NCBI GenBank assembly: GCA_021397835.1
Contig: JAJFZO010000855.1
Coordinates: forward strand, 240,001 to 304,000
DNA: 64,000 bases
Direction of reading: 5' to 3'
Source: Moringa oleifera
Lineage: Eukaryota > Streptophyta > Magnoliopsida > Brassicales > Moringaceae
Shown here: positions 1-10,523 of the stretch, piece by piece
How the letters are laid out: each line of letters begins with the position of its first letter
Numbering within the stretch: the stretch's first letter is position 1
The notes under the pieces: generated by a model
What the model saw: only the letters and a program-made list of their open reading frames with translations
What the model was told of the DNA's origin: nothing
Databases searched by the model: none
Made by a program: the position numbers and the translations under genes

Positions 1-41
1 CTGCGGGCCTCCACCAGAGTTTCCTCTGGCTTCGCCCCACT

Positions 42-72
<31 letters not shown>

Positions 73-879
73 TAGGCATGCTAGCACTCGAACCCTCCTC
101 AAAAGATCGAGGTCGGTCGGCGATGCACCCGCGAGGAATCCCGTCAATCAGTTTCCTTACGCCTTACGAGTTTACTCGCCCGTTGACTCGCACGCATGTT
201 AGACTCCTTGGTCCGTGTTTCAAGACGGGTCGAATGGGGAGCCCGCTGGCCAACGTCGGGAGCGCGCAAGTGCCGAAGCACCGCCGCAATGGTGCGCACT
301 GCCAACCACGATCTCGACAACGACATCTCCGCGAGCGTATCAAAGGCTCGGGCTTGGGTCGCCGTCGTGATTCGCATCGGTCCGCACCCCGAGTCGATTA
401 GTGGACTGGCTCATAGCCGTTCCACATCCGACCGAGGTGCATCGCCGACCCCCATCCGCTTCCTTCCCGACAATTTCAAGCACTCTTTGACTCTTTTTTC
501 AAAGTCCTTTTCATCTTTCCCTCACAGTACTTGTTCGCTATCGGTCTCTCGCCCGTATTTAGCCTTGGATGGAATTTACCGCCCTATTGGGGCTGCATTC
601 CCAAAAAACCCGACTCGTCGACAGCGCCTCATGGTGTGACAGGTCCAGACGAGACGGGGCTCTCACCCTCTCCAACGCCCCTTTCCAAGGGACTTAGGCC
701 CCGGTCTGTCGGTGAGGACGCTTCTCCAAACTACAATTCGGGCGCCGAGGGCGCTCAATTTTCAAGCTGGGCTTTTTTCGGTTCGCTTGCCGTTACTAGA
801 GGAATCCTTGTTAGTTTCTTTTCCTCCACTTATTGATGTGCTTAAACTCAACGGGTGGTCCTGCCTGACCTAGGGTTGC
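1..879 (-). rRNA. 25S/28S ribosomal RNA, 5' part (cut by window edge)
   Basis: This is the large-subunit rRNA of the cytosolic ribosome, read right to left; only the first ~880 nt (5.8S-pairing region, D1 and D2) lie in the window. The 5' end is placed at 879, where the minus strand reads GCAACCCTAGGTCAGGC, the counterpart of the usual plant start GCGACCCCAGGTCAGGC. The block around 796-841 matches the known start region ending in AACTAACAAGGATTCC. Several conserved positions are changed: 828 and 838 lie in the standard ITS4 priming site, and the GCGGGACTACCCGCTGAG block reads GCAGGACCACCCGTTGAG. Most of these are C-to-T or G-to-A changes and several fall at CpG. The rest of D1/D2 is well preserved and I see no gross indel. 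I infer a decaying copy rather than one under selection. Confidence 0.95.
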
Positions 880-1049
880 ATCTCGATCGATCGACCGTTG
901 GGTCCATGAGCAAAGCGAGCGACGCGCGCACGAGGGAGCACGAGGCTTTCTCTACCACCGCCAAGCCGTGACACAGGAGGCCAACATCCACCCCGAGATG
1001 GTCCCTCCCATCCCCGAAGGGATGCTGGGGGGTCGGGGGCGACGGTGCT
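880..1049 (-). other. Internal transcribed spacer 2 (ITS2)
   Basis: This spacer lies between 5.8S and 25S and is removed during rRNA maturation. At about 170 bp it is short for an angiosperm ITS2, which is usually 200-250 bp. The sense strand begins with the typical CACCGTCGCCCCC-like run. It contains a GGATGTTGGCCTCCTGTG block corresponding to the common plant GGATATTGGCCTCCCGTG, again with a CpG-to-TpG change. The helix III apex motif TGGT is present within GGCGGTGGTAGA. The usual GGCCTAAA segment that follows in many angiosperms was not found, so a small deletion is possible. Boundaries come from the flanking genes and may be off by a few bases. Confidence 0.88.
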
Positions 1050-1123
1050 TGACACCCAGGTAGACGTGCCCTTGGCCTGATGGCTTCGGGCGTAACTTGC
1101 GTTCAAAGACTTGATGGTTCACA

Positions 1124-1192
<69 letters not shown>

Positions 1193-1209
1193 ATCGTCGA
1201 GAGTTATTT
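1050..1209 (-). rRNA. 5.8S ribosomal RNA (probably degenerate copy)
   Basis: 5.8S rRNA pairs with the 5' end of 25S in the large subunit. On the minus strand it runs from about AAATAACTCTCG to CTGGGTGTCA, close to the usual ~160-164 nt. Two plant 5.8S motifs are intact: CGATGAAGAACGTAGC and GAATTGCAGAATCC with its last C changed to T. Other conserved positions are altered. The block before TCTTTGAACGCA reads ATCAAG instead of ATCGAG (position 1112), AATCCCGTG reads AATCCTGTG (1123), GTTGCGCC reads GTTACGCC (1093), and CTCTCGGCAACGG reads CTCTCGACGATGG. Several of these are CpG losses. Such changes are typical of non-functional rDNA copies in plants. The ends are assigned by homology and uncertain by a few bases. 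Confidence 0.93.
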
Positions 1210-1457
1210 TAGACATCGTTTATGGACGACATGACCGCCAACCGCGCACCGAGATCAGGGCGACTGAGGCGTGCCTTTTCATTCGAGTTCCTCGGCGCAT
1301 CCCGCGCTGTGGGTTTTGTTGTTGCGCGCGACAAGGGGCTTGGGCGCGAGCCCGCGCACCCTTGCCGCACGAGGTAGGACGAGGGGCTCGAGAGCCCTCC
1401 GCCCCACCAGTGTGTTTACAACGTGTTCGCAGGTCGTTTCGCTGAGTGAGTTTTCGA
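1210..1457 (-). other. Internal transcribed spacer 1 (ITS1)
   Basis: This spacer of about 248 bp lies between 18S and 5.8S, a normal angiosperm size. Near 1285-1308 the minus strand reads GCGCGGGATGCGCCGAGGAA, a one-base variant of the conserved angiosperm core GGCRY-(4-7 nt)-GYGYCAAGGAA. This supports plant identity and the strand. The ITS1 starts TCGAAAAC directly after the 18S end CATTG. Open frames that cross the spacer on either strand have no coding signature. Confidence 0.9.
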
Positions 1458-1494
1458 CAATGATCCTTCTGCAGGTTCACCTACGGAAACCTTA

Positions 1495-1538
<44 letters not shown>

Positions 1539-1706
1539 ACGCGATATCACGAGCGACGAACCGCCCATGTCGCCGTGATCCGAACACTTCACCGAACCAT
1601 TCAATCGGTAGGAGCGACGGGCAATGTGTACAAAGGGCAGGGACGTAGTCAACGAGAGTTGATGACTCGCACTTACTAGGAATTCCTCGTTGAAGATCAA
1701 CGATTA

Positions 1707-1747
<41 letters not shown>

Positions 1748-1996
1748 TGGGCCTGTCGGCCAAGGCTATAAACTCGTTGAATACATCAGCGTAGCGCGCG
1801 TGCGGCCCAGAACATCTAAGGGCATCACAGACCTGTTATTGCCTCAAACTTCCTTGGCCTAAGCGGCCATAGTCCCCCTAAGAAGCCGACCGTGGAGGGT
1901 CACCTCCACGTAGCTAGTTAGCAGGCGAAGGTCTCGTTCGTTAATGGAATTAACCAGACAAATCGCTCCACCAACTAAGAACGGCCATGCACCACC

Positions 1997-2063
<67 letters not shown>

Positions 2064-2115
2064 CTGTGTTGAGTCAAAATATTTCGCAGGCTCCACTCTT
2101 GGTGGTGCCCTTCCA

Positions 2116-2161
<46 letters not shown>

Positions 2162-2276
2162 TCAAAGACTTTGATTTCTCATAAGGTACCAGCGGAGTCC
2201 TAAAAGCATCATCCACTAATCCCTGGTTGGCATCGTTTACTGTTGAGACTAGGATGGTATCTGATCGTCTTCGAGA

Positions 2277-2328
<52 letters not shown>

Positions 2329-3265
2329 ATTGTTCATCTTTCATTAATCCAAGAATTTCAGCTCTGACTATGAAATATGAATGCCCCTCACTGTCCCTGT
2401 TAATCATTACTTTGATCCCAAAGGCCAACAGAATAGGATCGAAATCCTATGATGTTATCCCATGCTAATGTATTCAGAGCGTAGGCTTGCTTTGAGCACT
2501 CTAATTTCTTCAAAGTAACAGCGTCGGAGGCACGACGCGGTCAACTAAGACCAGGAGCGCATCGCCGGCAGTAGGGACGAGCCAACAGGTGCACACCGTA
2601 GGCGGACCGGCCGACCCATCCCAAGGTCCAACTACGAGATTTTTAATTGCAACAACTTAAATATACGCTATTAGAGCTGGAATTACCGCGGTTGCTGGCA
2701 CCAGACTTGCCCTCCAATGGATCTTCGTTAAGGGATTTAGATTGTACTCATTCCAATTACCAGACTCGAAGAGCCCGGTATTGTTATTTATTGTCACTAC
2801 CTCCCCGTGTCAGGATTGGGTAATTTGTGCGCCTGTTGCCTTCCTTGGATGTGGTAGCCGTTTCTCAGGCTCCCTCTCTGGAATCGAACCCTAATTCTCC
2901 GTCACCCGTCACCACCATAGTAGGCAACTATCCTACCATCGAAAGTTGATAGGGCAGAAATTTGAATGATGCGTCGCCGGCACGATGGCCTTGCGATCCG
3001 TCGAGTTATCATGAATCATCAGAGCAACGGGGGAAGCCCGCGTCGACCTTTTATCTAATAAATGCACCCCTTCCAAAAGTTGGGGTTTGTTGCACATATT
3101 TGCTCTAGAATTACTATAGTTATCCGAGTAGTAGGTACCATCAAACAAACTATAACTGATTTAATGAGCCATTCGCAGTTTCACAGTCTGAATTAGTTCA
3201 TACTTACACATGCATGGCTTAATCTTTGAGACAAGCATATGACTACTGGCAGGATCAACCAGGTA
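1458..3265 (-). rRNA. 18S ribosomal RNA, full length but probably a decayed copy
   Basis: This is the small-subunit rRNA. The 5' end TACCTGGTTGATCCTGCCAG is at 3265 and the 3' end GGATCATTG at 1458, giving 1808 nt, the normal plant length, with no large indel. Changes occur at universal sites. The ACGGGCGGTGTGTAC site of the decoding region reads ACGGGCAATGTGTAC (1617-1631). The GTGCCAGCAGCCGCGG 530-loop site reads GTGCCAGCAACCGCGG (change at 2692; this base matches E. coli G524, which pairs in the 530 pseudoknot). The AATTGACGG site has a CpG change at 2115, the normally invariant GCGGCTTAATTTGACTC is scrambled at 2074-2088, and the 3' CTGCGGAAGG reads CTGCAGAAGG (1470). The changes are mostly transitions. 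I infer loss of function. Upstream there is no ETS or promoter, only ~25 bp before satellite DNA. Confidence 0.95.
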
Positions 3266-3290
3266 GCATCCTTCGAGACGCCGCGCCAAC
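3266..3290 (-). other. Short unexplained remnant between 18S and satellite
   Basis: Twenty-five bases separate the 18S 5' end from the first recognisable satellite sequence (TGCCTAGGCTGGCCGTGTGG, from about 3290). They do not resemble the monomer segment that normally precedes this point. They are best read as the last bases of the 5' external transcribed spacer, left by the break that joined rDNA to satellite. The exact breakpoint is uncertain by a few bases. Confidence 0.55.
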
Positions 3291-6200
3291 GTGCCTAGGC
3301 TGGCCGTGTGGCTCGCTCATTGCTAACGGCCGACGATCGTGCCGTCGATCACACTGCGCATGGAGTCCGCCTAGGCAAGCTTGAGCGTCGGGATCCAACC
3401 CTGCATCCACCGCCTCGAGGGCCTGCAACGAAGCACTCCGCATGCTTGAAATTCCCCCCAACGATTTGGCCCTCGCGTAGCATGCATCATCGTTAGCTTC
3501 GCCACCCACACCGTCGAGCATGTATAGCCACATCCCAGCTCATTATCCCATGATTTTTCTCATTTCATTGCCCATATTTTTTCCACCGATGAGGCATTGG
3601 CAGCAGGGGTGCCCAGGTTGGCCGTGTGGCTCGCTCATTGCTAACGGTCGACGATCATGTCGTCGATCGCGCTGCGCAACGAGTCCGCCTAGGCAAGCCT
3701 GAGCATCGGGATCCAACCCCACATCTGCTACCTCGAGGGCCTGTGACGAAGCAGTCCGCATGCTCGAAATTCCCCCCAACGATTTGGCCCTCGCGTAGCA
3801 TGCATTATCGTTAGCTTCGTCGCCCACACCGTCGAGCTTGTGTAGCCACATCCCAGCTCATTATCCCACGATTTTTCTCATTTCGTTGCCCACGTTTTTC
3901 CCACCGATGAGGCCTTGGCAGTAGGGGTGCCCAGGCTGGCCGTGTGGCTCGCTCATTTCTAACGGCCGACGATCGTGTCATCGATCACGCTGCGCAACGA
4001 GTCCGCCAAGGCAAGCCTGGGCGTCGAGATCTAGCCCCGCATCCACCACCTCGAGGGCCTACGACGAAGCACTCCGTATGCTCAAAATCCCCCCAGCGAT
4101 TTGGCCCTCGCGTAGCATGCATCATCGTTAGCTTTGCCGCCCACACCGTTGAGCTTGTGTAGGCACATCCCAGCTCATTACCCCACGATTTTTCTCATTT
4201 CATTGCCCACATTTTTCCCACCGGTGAGGCCTTGGCAGCAGAGGTGTCATGCCTTGCCCAGGTTGGCCGTGTGGCTCGCTCATTGCTAACGATCGACGAT
4301 CGTGTCGTCGATCGCGCTACACAACGAGTCTGCCAAGGCAAGCCTTGGCGTCGGGATCCAGCCCCGCATCCGTCTCCTCGAGGGCCTGCGACGAAGCACT
4401 CCGCATGCTCAAAATCCCCCTGGTGATTTAGCCCTCGTGTAGCATGCATCATCGTTAGCTTTGCTGCCCACACTATCGAGTTTGTCTAGCCATATCCCAG
4501 CTCATTATCCCACAATTTCTCTCGTTTTGTTGCCCAGGTTTTTCCCACCGATGAGGCCTTAGCAACAGGGGTGTCACACCTTGCCCAGGCTGGCTGTCTA
4601 GCTCGCTTGTTGCTAACAGCCGACGATCGTGTCATCGATCGCACTGTGTAACGAGTCCGCCTAGGCAAGCCTGAGCGTCGGGATCCAACCCCGTATCCGC
4701 GCCTCAAGGGCCTGCGACGAAGCACTCCGTATGCTCAAAATCCCCCCAGCGATTTGGCCCTCGCGTAGCATGCATCATCGTTAGCTTCGCCGCCCACACC
4801 GTCGAGCTTGTATAGCCACATCCCAGCTCATTATCCCATTATTTATCTCATTTCGTTGCCCACATTTTTCCCATCGATGAGGCCTTGGCAGCAGGGGCGC
4901 CCAGGCTGGGCGTGTGGCTTGCTCATTGCTAACGGCCGACGATCATTTCATCGATCGCGTAGCGCAACGAGTTTGCCTAGGCAAGCCTGAGCGTCCGGAT
5001 CCAAACCTACGTCCGCCGCCTCGATGGCCTGTGACGAAGCACTCCGCATGCTTGAAATTCCTCCCAACGATTTGGCCCTCGAGTAGCGTGTATCATCGTT
5101 AACTTCGCTGCCCACACCGTCGAGCTTGTGTAGCCACATCCCAGCTCATTATCCCACGATTTTTCTCATTTCGTTGTTGATGTTTTTCCCACCGATGAGG
5201 CCTTGGCAGCAGAGGTGTCACACCTTGCCCATGCTGGCTGTGTGGCTCGCTCATTGCTAACGGCCGACGATCGTGTTTTCGTTGCCCACGTTTTTCCCAC
5301 CGATGAGGCCTTAGATACAGGGGTGTCACGCCTTGCCCAGGCTGGCTGTCTAGCTCGCTTGTTGCTAACGGCCGACGATTGTGTTGTCGATCGCGCTGCG
5401 CAACGAGTTCGCCTAGGCAAGCCTGAGCGTTGGGATCCAGCCCCACTTTTGCCTCCTCGAGGGCTTGTGACCAAGCACTCCGCATGCTCAAAATCTGCCC
5501 AGCGATTTGGCCCTCGCGTAGCATGGATCATCGTTAGCTTCGCCACCCACACTGTCGAGTTTGTCTAGCCACATCTCAGCTCATTATCCCACAATTTTCC
5601 TCGTTTCGTTGCCCATGTTTTTCCCACCGATGAGGCCTTAGATACAGAGGTGTCACGCCTTGCCCAGGCTGGCTGTCTAGCTCGTTCATTGCTAACGGCC
5701 GACGATCGTGTCATCGATTACTCTGCGTAATGAGTCCGCCTAGGCAACCCTGGGTGTCGAGATCCAGCCCCGCATTCACCGCCTCGAGGGCCTGCGACGA
5801 AGCACTCCGCATGCTCAAAATTCGCCCAGCGATTTGGCCCTGGTAGCATGGATCATCGTTAGATTCGCCGCCCATACCGTCGAGTTTGTCTAGCCACATC
5901 TCAGCTCATTATCCCACAATTTCGCTCGTTTCGTTGCCCACATTTTTCCTGCTGATGAGGCCTTAGATACAGGGGTGTCACGCCTTGCCCGACCTGGCTG
6001 TCTAGCTCGCTCATTGCTAACGGCCGACGATCATGTCGTCGATCGCTCAGCGCATCGAGTACGCCGAGGCAAGCCTGGGCATCGGGATCTAGCCCTACAT
6101 CCGTCACCTCGAGGACCTGCAACGAAGCACTCCGCATGCTCAAAATCGTCCCAACAATTTGGCCCTCGCGTAGCATGCAACATCGTTAGCTTCGCCGCCC

Positions 6201-7587
6201 ACACCGTCGAGCATGTGTAGCCACATCCCGGCACATTATCCCATGATTTTTCTTATTTTATTGCCCACGTTTTTCCCACCGATGAGGCCTTGGCAGCACA
6301 GGTGTCACGCTTTGCCCAGGCTGGCCGTGTGGCTCGCTGATTACTAACGGTCGACGATTGTGTTGTCGATCGCACTGCGCAATGAGTTCGCCTAGGCAAG
6401 CCTGAGCGTTGGGATCCAGCCCCACGTTTGCCGCCTCGAGGGCTTCCGACCAAGCACTCCGCATGCTCAAAATCCGCCCAGCGATTTGGCCCTCGCGTAG
6501 CATGGATTATCATTAGCTTCGCCGCCCACACTGTCGAGTTTGTCTAGCCACATCTCAGCTCATTATCCCACAATTTCCCTCGTTTCGTTGCCCATGTTTT
6601 TCCCACTGATGAGGCCTTAGATATAAGGGTGTCACGCCTTGCCTAGGCTGGCTGTCTAGCTCACTCATTGCTAATGATTGACGATCGTGCCGTCGATCGC
6701 TCTGCGTAATGAGTCCGCCTAGGCAACCCTAGGTGTCGAGATTCAGCCCTGCATTCACCACCTCGAGGGCCTGCGACGAAGCACTCCGCATGCTCAAAAT
6801 TCGCCCAGCGATTTGGCCCTGCTAGCATGGATCATCGTTAGTTCGCCGCCCACACCGTCGAGTTTTTCTAGCCACATCTCAGCTCATTATCCCACAATTT
6901 CCCTCGTTTTGTTGCCCACATTTTTTCCACCGATGAGGCCTTAGATACAGGAGTGTCACACCTTGCCCGGGCTGGCTGTCTAGCTCGCTCATTGCTAACG
7001 GCCGACGATCGTGTCGTTGATCGCGCAGCGCATCGAGTACGCCTAGGCAAGCCTGGGCATCGGGATCCAGCCCTACATCCGCCACCTCGAGGGCCTGCGA
7101 TGAAGCACTCCACATGCTCAAAATCCTCCCAGCAATTTGGCCCTCGCATAGCATGCATCATCGTTAGCTTCGTCGCCCACACCGCCGAGCTTGTGTAGCC
7201 ACATCCCAGCACATTATCCCACGATTTTTCTTATTTTATTGCCCACTTTTTTTCCATCGATGAGGCCTTGGCAGCAGAGGCGTCACTCTTTGCCCAAGCT
7301 GGCCGTGTGGCTCGCTCATTGCTAACGGCCCACGATCGTGTCGTCGATCGCGCAGCGCATCGAGCACGCCTAGGCAAGCTTGAGCGTCGGGATCCAACCA
7401 CATGTTTGCCTCCTCGAGGGCCTATGACGAAGCACTCCGCATGCTCGAAACTCCCCCCAACGATTTTGGCCCTCGCGTAGCATGCATCATCGTTAGCTTA
7501 ACCGCCCACACCATCGAGTTTGTCTAGCCACATCTCAGCTCATTATCCCACAGATTCTCTCATTTTGTTGCCCACGTTTTTCCCACC
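3291..7587. repeat. Satellite domain 1: irregular monomers next to the rDNA
   Basis: About 13 monomers of mixed subtype start directly at the rDNA junction. The first four are mostly the short class lacking the TCACGCCTTG insert; later ones are mostly the long class. Neighbours differ at many CpG-derived positions and no regular higher-order period was found. A truncated monomer with a junction near 5275 lies inside the domain. Monomers around 6880-7540 already resemble types H and I of the adjoining nine-monomer repeat. Confidence 0.85.
5194..5303. repeat. Truncated satellite monomer (internal deletion)
   Basis: The monomer starting at 5194 stops inside the dyad (GACGATCGTGT at about 5276) and continues directly as TTTTCGTTGCCCACG of the next monomer. 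Roughly two thirds of the unit is missing. The join lies in a short T-rich overlap, consistent with microhomology-mediated deletion. Confidence 0.75.
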
Positions 7588-10523
7588 GATGAGGCCTTAG
7601 CAACAGGGGTGTCACGCCTTGCCTAGGATGGCTGTTTGGCTCACTTGTTGCTAACAGCCTACGATCGTGTCATCGATCGCGCTGCGCAATGAGTCCCCCT
7701 AGACAAGCCTAGGCGTCGGGATCTAGCCCCGCATCTGTGCCTCGAGGGCCTGCAACGAAGCACTCCGCATGCTCAAAATCCACCCAGCGATTTGGCCCTC
7801 GCGTAGCATGAATCATCGTTAGCTTCGCCTCCCACACCGACGAGCATGTGTAGCCACATCCCAGCTCATTGTCCCACGATATTTCCCAATTCATTGCCCA
7901 CATTTTTCCCACCGATGAGGCCTTGGCAGCAAAGGTGTCACGCCATACCCAGGTTGGCCGTGTGGCTCACTCATTGTTAACGGTTGGCGATCGTGTCGTC
8001 GATCGCGCTGCGCAATGAGTCCGCCAAGGCTAGCCTGGGCGTTAGGATCCAGCCCCGCATCTGCTGCCTCGAGGGCCTGCGACGAAGAACTCCGCATGCT
8101 CAAAATCCCCTCAGTGATTTGGCCCTCACGTAGCATGCATCATCGTTAGCTTCGTCGCCCACACCATCGAGCTTGTGCAGCCACATCCCAGCTCATTATC
8201 CCACGATTTTTCTTATTTTGTTGCCCACGTTTTTCCCACCGATGAGGCCTTGGCAGCAGAGGTGTCACTCTTTGCCCAGGCTGGCCGTGTGGCTCGCTCA
8301 TTGCTAACGGCCCACGATCGTGTCGTCGATCGCGCTGCGTAATGAGTCCACCTAGGATACCCTGGGCGTCAGGATCCGGCCCCGCATTCGCCGCCTCGAG
8401 GGCCTGCGACGAAGCACTCCGCATGCTCAAAATCCCCCCAGCGATTTGGCCCTCACGTAGCATGCATCATCGTTAGCTTCGCCGCCCACACCGTCGAGCT
8501 TGCGTAGCCACATCCCAGCTCATTATCCCACGATTTTTCTCATTTCGTTGCCCACGTTTTTCCCACTGATGAGACCTTGGCAGCAGGGGTGCCCAGGCTG
8601 GCCGTATGGCTCACTCATTGCTAACAGCCGACGATCATGTCGTCAATCGCGTCGCGCAACGAGTCTGCCTAGGCAATCCTGAGCGTCGGGATCCAGCTTC
8701 ACGTTCGCCCCCTCGAGGGCCTGTAACGAAGCAATCCGCAAGCTCGAAACTCCCCCCATCGATTTTGCCCTCGCGTAGCATGCATCATCGTTAGCTTCGC
8801 TGCCCACACCGTCGAGTTTGTCTAGCCACATCTCAGCTCATTATCCCACAATTTCTCTCGTTTGGTTGCCCATGTTTTTCCCACCGATGAGGCCTTGGCA
8901 GCAGGGGTGTCACACCTTGCCAAGGCTGATCGTGTGGCCCGCTCATTGCTAACGGTCGACGATCGTGTCATCGATCGCGCTGCGCATCGAGTACGCTTAG
9001 GCTAGCTTGGGGATCAGGGTTCCAGCCCTACATCAGCCACCTCGAGGGCCTGCGACGAAGCACTCCGCATGCTCAAAATCCCCCCAGCGAATTGGCCCTC
9101 ACGTAGCATGGATCATCGTTAGCTTCGCAGCCTACACCGTCGAGCTTGTGTAGCCACATCCCAACACATTATCCCACGATTTTTCTTATTTTATTGCCTA
9201 CGTTTTTTCCACCGATGAGGCCTTGGCAGCAGAGGTGTCACGTTTTGCCTAGGCTGGCCGTGTGGCTCGCTCATTGCTAACAGCCGACGATCGTGTCGTC
9301 AATCGCGCTGCGTAATGAGGTCGCGTCGGCAACCCTCAGCGTTGGGATCCAGCCCCGCATTTATCGCCTCGAGGGCCTGCGACGAAGAACTCCGCATGCT
9401 CAAAATCCTTCCAGCGATTTGGCCCTCACGTAGCATGGATCATCGTTAGCTTCGCCGCCCACACCGTAGAGTTTGTCTAGCCACATCTCAGCTCATTATC
9501 CCACAATTTCCCTCGTTTCGTTGCCCACGTATTTCCCACCGATGAGGCCTTAGATACAGGGGTGTCACGCCTTGCCCAGGGTGGCTGTCTAGCTCGCTCA
9601 TTCCTAACGGCTGTCGATCGTGTCGTCGATCGCTCTGCGTAAGGAGTCCGCCTAGGCAAGCCTGGGTGTCAAGATCCAGCCCCGCATTCATCGCCTCGAG
9701 GGCCTGCGACGAAGCACTCCGCATGCTTAAAATCCACCCAGCGATTTGGCCCTCGCGTAGCATGGATCATCGTTAGCTTCGCCACCCACACCGTCGAGTT
9801 TGTCTAGCCACATCTTAGCTCATTATCCCACAATTTCCCTCGTTTCGTTGCCCATGTTTTTCCCACCGATGAGGCCTTAGATACAGGGGTGTCACGCCTT
9901 GCTCGGGCTGGCTGTCTAGCTCGCTCATTGCTAACGGCCGACGATCGTGTCGTCGACCGCGCAGCGAATTGCGTACGCCTAGGCAAGCCTGGGGATCGGG
10001 ATCCAGCCCCGCATTTATCGCCTCGAGGGCCTGAGACGAAGCACTCCGCATGCTCAAAATCCACCCAGCGATTTGGCCCTCGCGTAGCATGGATCATCGT
10101 TAGCTTCGCCACCCACACCGTCGAGTTTGTCTAGCCACATCTCAGCTCATTATCCCACAATTTCCCTCGTTTCGTTGCCCACGTTTTTCCCACCGATGAG
10201 GCCATAGATACAGGGGTGTCACGCCTTGCCCGGGCTAGCTGTCTAGCTCGCTCATCGCTAACGGCCGATGATGGTGTCGTCGATCGCGCAGCGCATCGAG
10301 CACGCCTAGGCAAGCTTGAGTGTCGGGATCCAACCCCATGTTTGCCTCCTCGAGGGCCTATGACGAAGCACTCCGCATGCTCGAAACTCCCCCCAACGAT
10401 TTTGGCCCTCGCGTAGCATGCATCATCGTTAGCTTCACCGCCCACACCATCGAGTTTGTCTAGCCACATCTCAGCTCATTATCCCACAATTTCTCTCGTT
10501 TTGTTGCCCACGTTTTTCCCACC
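7588..10523. repeat. Nine-monomer higher-order repeat, copy 1 (A-I, 2936 bp)
   Basis: This copy has nine distinguishable monomers in the order A B C D E F G H I. A is marked by CCTTGCCTAGGATGG and GCATCTGTGCCTCGAGG, B by GTTAACGGTTGGCGATCG, C by CTAGGATACCCTGGGCG, D is the short class with CACTGATGAGACC and GATCCAGCTTCACG, and I by CCATGTTTGCCTCC. The next A begins exactly 2936 bp downstream. The sum of eight long monomers and one short one (D) fits this period. Confidence 0.85.

Noticed and set aside
78..2282. Open frames across 25S, ITS and 18S
   Set aside because: They lie inside clearly identified rRNA and spacer sequence on the minus strand and have no protein features.
1..3265. Organellar or bacterial rRNA operon
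   Set aside because: The order 18S-ITS1-5.8S-ITS2-25S, the 1808-nt 18S and the angiosperm ITS1 core identify nuclear cytosolic rDNA.
3690..3730. tRNA/Pol III B-box-like sequence on the minus strand (GGTTGGATCCC within each monomer)
   Set aside because: It resembles GGTTCRANYCC but has G for the key C, no matching A box was found, and there is no cloverleaf fold.
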